Shown piece after piece: positions 58,580-64,000 of a stretch of DNA of 64,000 nt. The first letter of the stretch is position 1. Every line of letters starts with the position of its first letter. The position numbers were made by a program, and so were the translations under genes. The stretch is from Mesorhizobium sp. (GTDB lineage: Bacteria > Pseudomonadota > Alphaproteobacteria > Rhizobiales > Rhizobiaceae), in contig SAQG01000002.1 of NCBI GenBank assembly GCA_004020315.1, positions 124,001 to 188,000 on the forward strand, in the 5' to 3' direction. The notes under the pieces were generated by a model. That model searched no databases. It was not told the DNA's origin and saw nothing but the letters and a program-made list of their open reading frames with translations.

Positions 58580-58864
58580 ATGCGGTTACCTCAACGCCTG
58601 GCTGTCACTCATAAAGATGGCTCCGTTCCGCACTGGCAGGACAACGAGCAGATCCTTGTCATGGTATCGGGCATGTGTAAGCTCACCATTGACGGCAAGA
58701 TCTTCGACGCACATCCGGGCGACCTCCTTTTTCTTTCTCGTCGGCTCGCGCCATTTGCGCGATCGGCACCGGGACTGGAAGGCTGCGTCTACTATGAAAT
58801 CTTCGTGCCCGCCCGTCCGGGACCAACTGCCAGGTTGGATCGGACCGTCGGTCCTGCGCCATGA
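58580..58864 (+). CDS. small cupin-domain protein, possibly 5'-truncated
   Basis: 94 residues with one cupin core (QILVMVSGMCKLTIDGK, then AHPGDLLFLS) but only the second half of the usual metal-binding motif region; the segment VPHWQDNEQ stands where HxHxxxxxxE normally lies, so one His and one Glu can be seen but not the full set. No clear ribosome site precedes the ATG. The DNA for its residues 7-16 is copy B of the 34-bp repeat. It precedes the DapA-like gene by 26 nt on the same strand. Confidence 0.45.
   Translation: MRLPQRLAVTHKDGSVPHWQDNEQILVMVSGMCKLTIDGKIFDAHPGDLLFLSRRLAPFARSAPGLEGCVYYEIFVPARPGPTARLDRTVGPAP
58597..58630. repeat. 34-bp direct repeat, copy B
   Basis: Same orientation as 57243-57276, one mismatch (A at 58613, G at 57259). 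On the minus strand it holds a complete ribosome site and ATG followed by MSDSQ, like GH32, but then reads A-L-R-stop. On the plus strand it is in frame inside the cupin ORF. Confidence 0.9.
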
Positions 58865-58890
58865 CTGAAAGCTGAATTTAGGAGGATCTC

Positions 58891-59820
58891 ATGGCCATCG
58901 GTCCTGACACCAAGGGTGTCTACACCATTGCCCCGACGCCGTTCGAGGCGGATGGCAAGATCGACTGGGAATCCCTTGATTCGATGGTCGATTTCTACGA
59001 GGGCTGCGGGGTCGACGGGATGACAATCCTCGGCATCATGGGCGAGGCCCCGAAGCTCGACGCCGGCGAATCGCTCGAGATCGTCAAGCGTATCGTGGCG
59101 CGCACCAAGCTGCCGGTCATCGTCGGCGTCTCCGCCCCTGGCTTCGCCGCCATGCGCAGCCTTGCGCGCGCCTCGATGGAGATTGGCGCGCAGGGCGTGA
59201 TGATTGCACCGCCGCCGGCGCTGCGCACCGACGACCAGATCGTCACCTATTTCCGCAACGCATCCGAAGCGGTCGGCGAGGATGTTCCTTTCGTCCTGCA
59301 GGACTATCCACTGACCCTCTCGGTCGTCATGACGCCGGCCGTCATCCGCCGCATCGTCACCGACAACCCGGCCTGCTTCATGCTCAAGCACGAGGACTGG
59401 CCAGGCCTAGAGAAGATCAGCGCGCTGCGCGGCTTCCAAAAGGACGGCTCGCTGCGGCCGCTGTCCATCCTCACCGGCAATGGCGGCCTCTTTCTCGACT
59501 TCGAGATGGAGCGCGGTGCCGACGGCGCGATGACTGGCTATGCCTTCCCCGATATGCTGGTCGACGTGGTGAAACTGTCTGCCGCCGGCGAGCGCGACAG
59601 GGCGCACGATCTTTTCGACGCCCACCTGCCCTACCTGCGCTATGAACAGCAACCCGGCGTGGGACTTGCGGTACGGAAATATGTGATGATGAAGCGCGGT
59701 GCCATCGCGTCCGACGCCCAGCGCAAGCCGGGCAGTGCGTTGTCGGCGGCGGCCAGACAAGAAGTCGACTATTTGCTTATGCGGCTGGAAAGTCGCGTCC
59801 GCAAACAAGCCTCAGGATAA
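58891..59820 (+). CDS. dihydrodipicolinate synthase/N-acetylneuraminate lyase-family aldolase
   Basis: 309-residue class I aldolase. The catalytic Tyr is at 139 (VLQDYPLT) and the Schiff-base Lys at 166 (CFMLKHED). GIMGEAPKLDAGE replaces the usual GTTGE loop that binds pyruvate carboxylate in true DapA, so pyruvate-lyase activity on another compound, such as a 2-keto-3-deoxy sugar acid, is more likely than lysine synthesis. ATG 58891 follows AGGAGG. Downstream are 227 bp with no recognisable gene before tRNA-Leu. Confidence 0.85.
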   Translation: MAIGPDTKGVYTIAPTPFEADGKIDWESLDSMVDFYEGCGVDGMTILGIMGEAPKLDAGESLEIVKRIVARTKLPVIVGVSAPGFAAMRSLARASMEIGAQGVMIAPPPALRTDDQIVTYFRNASEAVGEDVPFVLQDYPLTLSVVMTPAVIRRIVTDNPACFMLKHEDWPGLEKISALRGFQKDGSLRPLSILTGNGGLFLDFEMERGADGAMTGYAFPDMLVDVVKLSAAGERDRAHDLFDAHLPYLRYEQQPGVGLAVRKYVMMKRGAIASDAQRKPGSALSAAARQEVDYLLMRLESRVRKQASG

Positions 59821-60047
59821 CGCAACCAGCGAGCTATTTGCCGCACAATCACATCAATAGTTAGCCGCGGGAGCGCTTGCGTGAAGTGCATCTTTTGCCG
59901 AGGGTTCCCGATGGTCCGCGCGGCATCCCGCGCCCAACCAGCCGCAGGTTCGCGCAGTGTTCCAGCTTGCACAAACAGCCTTGGGAAGAACTGCTGTGGA
60001 AACAGAAAATCGCACAATAAAAATAGTAGCTTATAGGATAAAGCTGG

Positions 60048-60129
60048 TGCGGTCGAGAAGACTCGAACTTCCACGGGTTGCCCCACAGCGACCTCAACGC
60101 TGCGCGTCTACCAATTCCGCCACGACCGC
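60048..60129 (-). tRNA. tRNA-Leu (anticodon GAG)
   Basis: On the minus strand the acceptor stem is GCGGTCG with CGACCGC plus discriminator A. The anticodon stem-loop is CAGCG-TTGAGGT-CGCTG with anticodon GAG, the variable arm GGG-CAA-CCC is long as in class II tRNAs, and the T loop is TTCGAGT. Length is 82 nt. CCA is not encoded. Confidence 0.93.
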
Positions 60130-60309
60130 ACGTGGTAGGAGCCGGAACGAACCGGCTCGCGGCGTGTAGCAAATCGTTTCCGGCGAAACAAGGGCGCGTC
60201 GCGCAATAATTGCCCGGCATTCGCCATAACCCTGCAAAGGGTTGGAACGCGCTCGCAACTGGACGTTTCAGCCGATTGCCGCCATATGTGAGGCGACACG
60301 AGATACGCC

Positions 60310-61053
60310 ATGACAGAACGCAGCCAGATTGCCACGTTGTTCCTGCCCCTGCCTGGTTCGGCGCCGGTTGAATGGCGGATCGAACCCGGCCTCACCGCCT
60401 ATCCGGATGCGCTTGCCGTGATGGAGGCGCGTGCCGAAGCGATCCGAAGCGGCGCCGCCGGCGAGATGGTTTGGCTGGTCGAGCACCCGCCGCTCTACAC
60501 CGCCGGCACCAGCGCCCGTATCGAGGACCTGATCGAGCCGGACCGTTTCCCGGTGTTCGCGGCCGGGCGCGGGGGCGAATACACCTATCATGGGCCAGGC
60601 CAGCGGGTTGCTTATGTGATGCTCGACCTGAAGCGGCGGCGCGAGGATGTCCGCGCCTTCGTCGCGGCACTTGAACAATGGATCATCGGCACGCTCGCCG
60701 CCTTCAACGTGCGCGGCGAACGGCGCGAGGACCGCGTCGGTGTCTGGGTGGTGCGGCCGGATCGCCCCGCCCTGCCCGACGGATCGTTCGCCGAGGACAA
60801 GATCGCCGCCATCGGCATCAGGCTGAGGCGCTGGGTGAGCTTTCACGGCATCGCAATCAATGTCGAGCCGGATCTCAGCCACTTCAGCGGCATCGTGCCG
60901 TGCGGGGTGCAGGATCACGGCGTCACCAGCCTCGTCGATCTCGGCCTTCCCCTGGGAATGGCCGACGTCGATCTCGCGCTGAAATCCGCCTTCGAGGATG
61001 TCTTCGGACCTGCGGCATCTGTGCTTGTCGAAGCGGCCCGCAAGGCCAGCTGA
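60310..61053 (+). CDS. lipB: octanoyltransferase LipB
   Basis: 247 residues. [21 protein letters not shown] carries the octanoyl-ACP site, the catalytic Lys is in [17 protein letters not shown] and the catalytic Cys in [14 protein letters not shown]. Transfers octanoate from ACP to lipoyl domains of 2-oxo acid dehydrogenases and of GcvH. Single gene; no partner lipA adjacent. The 58 bp after it contain nothing recognisable. Confidence 0.94.
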   Translation: MTERSQIATLFLPLPGSAPVEWRIEPGLTAYPDALAVMEARAEAIRSGAAGEMVWLVEHPPLYTAGTSARIEDLIEPDRFPVFAAGRGGEYTYHGPGQRVAYVMLDLKRRREDVRAFVAALEQWIIGTLAAFNVRGERREDRVGVWVVRPDRPALPDGSFAEDKIAAIGIRLRRWVSFHGIAINVEPDLSHFSGIVPCGVQDHGVTSLVDLGLPLGMADVDLALKSAFEDVFGPAASVLVEAARKAS

Positions 61054-61111
61054 CAAGCGGCGCTGAACCACCGAGCTCGACGCCGCCCCTCACCCCGTGA
61101 CGAACGCTGCC

Positions 61112-61198
61112 TCACATCGCTCCGATCCAGATCGCCATGGAAATGAGAAACGTGCTCATGCACACCAGTGACACGACATCCTGAAAAAGACCGGTCAT
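61112..61198 (-). CDS. 28-residue single-span membrane microprotein, LexA-controlled
   Basis: The frame is MTGLFQDVVS, then a hydrophobic run to the C-terminal IGAM. About residues 8-27 form one transmembrane helix, with a short polar N-terminus bearing one Asp. AGGAG lies 6 nt before the ATG. A promoter with TTGACA (61255-61250, minus strand) and a CAAAAT -10 (61232-61227) lies just upstream, and three GAAC/GTTC half-sites spaced by exactly 7 nt lie over it. The size, single helix and LexA control match the SOS-induced inhibitor SidA of Caulobacter (29 residues). Sequence relation to SidA cannot be judged here. Confidence 0.75.
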   Translation of the reverse strand: MTGLFQDVVSLVCMSTFLISMAIWIGAM

Positions 61199-61220
61199 AA
61201 CGCTCTCCTGTTTTCAGTAT

Positions 61221-61246
61221 GTTCGTATTTTGTTCTAATATTGTTC
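61221..61246 (-). promoter_or_regulatory. double LexA (SOS) box over promoter of the microprotein
   Basis: GTTC at 61221-61224, 61232-61235 and 61243-61246: exact GTTC-N7-GTTC twice in register. This is the LexA recognition pattern of alphaproteobacteria. The sites cover the -10 hexamer and the spacer of the minus-strand promoter (TTGACA at 61250-61255), so repression by LexA and induction by DNA damage are expected. Confidence 0.85.
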
Positions 61247-61433
61247 TGATGTCAACGACCACAATTCGAGCGCACCGCGGAATTTTGGTGGATCAGTTCG
61301 GTAGGGTTAAGGAACGGTTGAGAGGCGGATTTCGCTGTTTCCGCGCTGGCTGCGTGTGGCGAAAATGCAGCCGGACAGTCGCCGGAATGTGGAGATTCAG
61401 GTCAGGCCGGCGTCGCCTGAGTATCGATACACC

Positions 61434-62117
61434 CTAAAGCGGAACAACCTTGCCGTCGGCGAGCGTGACGCGACGGTCCATGCGCGAGGCGAGCTCGTGA
61501 TTGTGGGTGGCGATCAGCGCCGCCAGGCCCGATTGCCGAACCAGCGCTGCCAATGCCTCGAACACATAGGAGGCCGTGACAGGGTCGAGGTTTCCGGTCG
61601 GCTCGTCGGCCAGCAGCACCAGCGGCGCATTGGCGACGGCGCGCGCGATGGCGACGCGCTGCTGCTCGCCGCCGGACAGTTCGGACGGCCGGTGCTGCGC
61701 GCGCTTGCCGATCTGCATGTAGTCGAGCAGTTGCGCCGAACGCTCGGCAGCCTCCTTGCGTGTCAGCCCTTTTATCAGTTGCGGCATCATGATGTTTTCC
61801 AGCGCCGTGAACTCCGGCAGCAGGTGATGGAACTGATAGACGAAGCCGACATCGTTGCGGCGGATCGCCGTGCGTTCGTCGTCGGAGAGCCGCCCGCAGG
61901 CGCGGCCTGCCAGTATCACATCGCCGGCGTCCGGCCGCTCCAGCAGTCCGGCGGTGTGCAACAGCGTCGATTTGCCGGTGCCCGAAGGCGCGACCAGCGC
62001 CACGATCTCGCCGCGCTTCAGCGAAAAGTCGGCGCCGTTGAGGATGGTCAGCTTGCGCGGCCCCTGGACATAATGCCGCTCGACGCTCTTCAGCTCGATA
62101 ATGGCCTCGGCCATCAT
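61434..62117 (-). CDS. lolD: lipoprotein-releasing ABC transporter ATP-binding protein
   Basis: 227 residues, Walker [11 protein letters not shown]-loop [16 protein letters not shown], signature [14 protein letters not shown] and Walker [13 protein letters not shown], with the LolD/MacB-type Q-loop. Drives release of lipoproteins from the inner membrane. ATG 62117 overlaps the permease stop by 4 nt. Confidence 0.9.
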   Translation of the reverse strand: MMAEAIIELKSVERHYVQGPRKLTILNGADFSLKRGEIVALVAPSGTGKSTLLHTAGLLERPDAGDVILAGRACGRLSDDERTAIRRNDVGFVYQFHHLLPEFTALENIMMPQLIKGLTRKEAAERSAQLLDYMQIGKRAQHRPSELSGGEQQRVAIARAVANAPLVLLADEPTGNLDPVTASYVFEALAALVRQSGLAALIATHNHELASRMDRRVTLADGKVVPL

Positions 62118-63400
62118 TCGTACCTCAGCGCTTCGACCGGATCGAGCCTGGCCGCGCGCCATGCCGGAAACAGCGTCGCCAGGAACGACAGCACCAGCGC
62201 CATCAGGACCACCGATATCGTCTCGCTGGCGTCCATGCGGGCAGGCAGCTGGCTCAGGAAATAGAGCTCGGGATTGAACAGCCTCTCGCCGGCCAGCCAG
62301 GAGAAGAACTGGCGGATGCGTTCGACGTTCAGGCAGATAACGACGCCGAGGAGGACGCCGGCGAGAGTGCCTACCACGCCGATCGCCGCCCCCGTCATCA
62401 GGAAGATGCGCAAAATCGCGCCGCGCGTGGCGCCCATCGTGCGCAGGATGGCGATGTCGTGGCCCTTATCCTTCACCAGCATAATCAGGCCCGAAATGAT
62501 GTTGAGCGCCGCCACCAGCACGATCAGCGTCAGGATCATGAACATGACGTTGCGCTCCACCTGCAGCGCATCGAAGAACGTCCTGTTGCGTTCTCGCCAG
62601 TCGACCATGGTGATCGGCCGCTGGGACGCCTCCTCGACCTTCGGCTTCAGCGCGTCGACATTGTCGGGATTGTCGACGTAGATCTCGATCGCCTGGGCCC
62701 GGCCATCCATGTTGAAATAGAGCTGCGCTTCCGAAAACGGCATGTAGACGATGGAACTGTCATATTCCGACATGCCGACTTCGAAGATCGCCGTGACCGG
62801 GTAGCCCTTCATGCGTGGTGTCGTGCCGAGCGGCGTCACATCGCCCTCGGGCGCGATCAGCGTGATCGTGTCGCCGAGCACAAGACCGAGGTTGTCGGCC
62901 ATGCGGGTGCCGATGGCGACGCCCTCGCTTGTGTCGAAGCCGGCGATCGAGCCCTGCTTGATATTGTTGGCGACGATTGAAATCTTGCCCAGATCCTCGC
63001 CGCGTATGCCGCGCACCAGCGCCCCTGACCCGCCGCCGACATTGCCTTGCGCCAGCACCTGCCCGTCGATCAGCGGAATGGCGTATTGGACGCCGGGCAC
63101 GCCGTTGATGCGGCCGGCGACCTGCGCATAGTCCTCCAGCGGCATGTCGAGCGGCTGCACGATCAGATGACCGTTGACGCCAAGGATGCGCGTCAGGAGT
63201 TCGGCGCGAAACCCGTTCATGACAGCCATCACGACGATCAGCGTGGCGACGCCCAGCATGATGCCGAGGAAGGAGATCGAGGCGATGACGGAGATCACCG
63301 TCTCTTTGCGGCGCGAGCGCAGATAGCGCCACGCGACCATGCGTTCGAAGACGGAAAAAGGTCCGGCGGCCGGGGGTTTCGCTGCTGCCGCTTCACTCAT
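62114..63400 (-). CDS. lipoprotein-releasing ABC transporter permease (LolC/LolE family)
   Basis: 428 residues with one N-terminal span ([20 protein letters not shown] near residue 45), a large periplasmic domain (about 70-270) and three C-terminal spans, ending DPVEALRYE as in MacB/FtsX-like permeases. A single permease is encoded, so it may form a homodimer with LolD (LolF-like). It overlaps proS by 4 nt and lolD by 4 nt. Confidence 0.9.
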   Translation of the reverse strand: MSEAAAAKPPAAGPFSVFERMVAWRYLRSRRKETVISVIASISFLGIMLGVATLIVVMAVMNGFRAELLTRILGVNGHLIVQPLDMPLEDYAQVAGRINGVPGVQYAIPLIDGQVLAQGNVGGGSGALVRGIRGEDLGKISIVANNIKQGSIAGFDTSEGVAIGTRMADNLGLVLGDTITLIAPEGDVTPLGTTPRMKGYPVTAIFEVGMSEYDSSIVYMPFSEAQLYFNMDGRAQAIEIYVDNPDNVDALKPKVEEASQRPITMVDWRERNRTFFDALQVERNVMFMILTLIVLVAALNIISGLIMLVKDKGHDIAILRTMGATRGAILRIFLMTGAAIGVVGTLAGVLLGVVICLNVERIRQFFSWLAGERLFNPELYFLSQLPARMDASETISVVLMALVLSFLATLFPAWRAARLDPVEALRYE

Positions 63401-64000
63401 GCGGCAAAACCGAAGCGCTTCTTCGCGTCCGCGATCGGCAGCGTCTCACGCTCGCCAGTCTTGCGGTTCTTGATCTCGATTTCGCCGGCGACCACGCCGC
63501 GCGGCCCGACGATCACCTGCCACGGTAGGCCGATCAGGTCGGCGGTGGCGAACTTGCCGCCCGGCCGCTGGTCGGTGTCGTCGTAGAGAACGTCCTTGCC
63601 GACGGCGACAAATGCCGCATAGAGTTCATCGCAGACGCGGTCGCAGTCGGCGTCGCCGGCCTTCATGTTGATCAGGCCGATGTCGAAAGGCGCCACCGCA
63701 TCCGGCCAGATGATGCCGTTGTCGTCATGGCTGGCCTCGATGATCGCCGCGACCAGCCGCGTCGGGCCGATGCCGTAGGAACCTCCGGAGACAAAATTAT
63801 CCTTGCCGTCGGGCCCGGTCACCTTGGCGCCCATCGGTTTCGAATATTTGTCGCCGAAATGGAAGATGTGGCCGACCTCGATACCGCGCGCCGAGACCCG
63901 GTCGCTAGTCGCAACCTTCTCCCACGCCGCCTCGTCGTGCATCTCGTCGGTCGCGGCATAGGGCGTCGTCCATTTCTTGACGATGTCAGCGATCTCGGCA
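63397..64000 (-). CDS. proS: prolyl-tRNA synthetase, C-terminal part (runs off window)
   Basis: The minus-strand frame enters from the right edge and stops at 63397, giving about 200 residues. Class II motif 3 is visible ([18 protein letters not shown]) and the anticodon-binding domain ([30 protein letters not shown]). This is the short alphaproteobacterial proS without an editing insert visible here. Coupled to the Lol permease gene. Confidence 0.93.
   Translation of the reverse strand, partial: AEIADIVKKWTTPYAATDEMHDEAAWEKVATSDRVSARGIEVGHIFHFGDKYSKPMGAKVTGPDGKDNFVSGGSYGIGPTRLVAAIIEASHDDNGIIWPDAVAPFDIGLINMKAGDADCDRVCDELYAAFVAVGKDVLYDDTDQRPGGKFATADLIGLPWQVIVGPRGVVAGEIEIKNRKTGERETLPIADAKKRFGFAA

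Noticed and set aside
58891..59820. Lysine-pathway DapA
   Set aside because: The GTTGE loop of true DapA is replaced by GIMGE and no lysine gene is near; only the aldolase family is supported.
61221..61246. LexA boxes as regulators of lolD or lipB
   Set aside because: lolD is read on the minus strand from far upstream and is coupled to its permease; lipB ends before the box. The TTGACA promoter points only to the microprotein.
61219..61437. 72-codon plus-strand frame starting in the LexA box
   Set aside because: Its start lies within the operator and it has no ribosome site; the sequence is Arg-rich without features. The minus-strand microprotein explains the promoter.
61356..62264. 302-codon plus-strand frame
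   Set aside because: Antisense to lolD, which has complete ABC motifs.
1..64000. CRISPR array, prophage, insertion sequence or integrase
   Set aside because: No regularly spaced repeats, transposase, phage or integrase motifs were seen. The tRNA-Leu end is not repeated in the window as an attachment duplicate.

Overview
The window looks like a chromosomal segment of a Mesorhizobium-like alphaproteobacterium (order Hyphomicrobiales). The grounds are uniformly GC-rich coding sequence, small DUF1127 proteins, the alphaproteobacterial GTTC-N7-GTTC type of LexA box, aerobic-type cobalamin genes (cobC, cobD, cobO, cobP) with a CbtAB cobalt transporter, and six dispersed intergenic palindromes of the sort common in rhizobial genomes. 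I see no prophage, insertion sequence, CRISPR array or rRNA. One tRNA-Leu(GAG) is present.

Layout. 1-11 kb: the end of a methyltetrahydrofolate:corrinoid methyltransferase gene and its activation protein; two DUF1127 genes, an esterase and a LysR regulator; a GbdR-like AraC/GATase1 regulator behind several TGTCGC sites; a VWA-type secreted protein; and a first FAD/GcvT-fused demethylase-like oxidoreductase. 11.2-18.4 kb: a six-gene minus-strand operon (HAD-UbiA fusion, DprE1-like oxidase, small EamA-type carrier, SDR, class III aminotransferase, GT-C-like membrane protein) that reads as a pathway for making, modifying, flipping and transferring a polyprenyl-phosphate-linked pentose. 18.5-22 kb: small unknowns and a large MscS channel. 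22.2-36.1 kb: sarcosine oxidase soxBDAG, a nitroreductase, an XRE-cupin regulator, then an operon of two dimethylglycine/sarcosine dehydrogenase-like proteins separated by a homocysteine S-methyltransferase-like protein and an aminotransferase. Together with the first kilobases this is a large N-methyl amine / one-carbon catabolic region feeding tetrahydrofolate and corrinoid carriers.

36.1-44.3 kb: a tightly coupled minus-strand operon (NMT1-like ABC transporter, cytosine/creatinine deaminase-type amidohydrolase, GlcD-like flavoenzyme, two flavodoxin-fold quinone reductases) followed by RidA and creatininase-family genes, suggesting uptake and degradation of an unidentified N-heterocycle. 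44.4-49.4 kb: cobalamin genes with divergent overlapping start codons for cobC/cobD, a cbtB-cbtA-cobP-cobO operon behind a cobalamin riboswitch, and a tyrosine-phosphatase-like gene. 49.7-53.1 kb: DUF1624 acyltransferase-like protein, ICMT-like methyltransferase, MerR regulator and MgtE. 53.4-58.9 kb: a sucrose synthesis/hydrolysis block (sucrose-phosphate synthase, sucrose phosphatase, GH32) and a PAP2 enzyme, with a 34-bp near-perfect direct repeat bracketing the PAP2 gene.

59-64 kb: DapA-like aldolase, tRNA-Leu, lipB, then a 28-residue single-span membrane microprotein immediately behind a consensus promoter carrying three GTTC half-sites spaced by exactly 7 nt (two overlapping LexA boxes), followed by lolD, a lolC/E permease and the 3' part of proS. 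The microprotein is the most striking single observation: it resembles in design, though not demonstrably in sequence, the SOS-induced division inhibitor SidA of Caulobacter.
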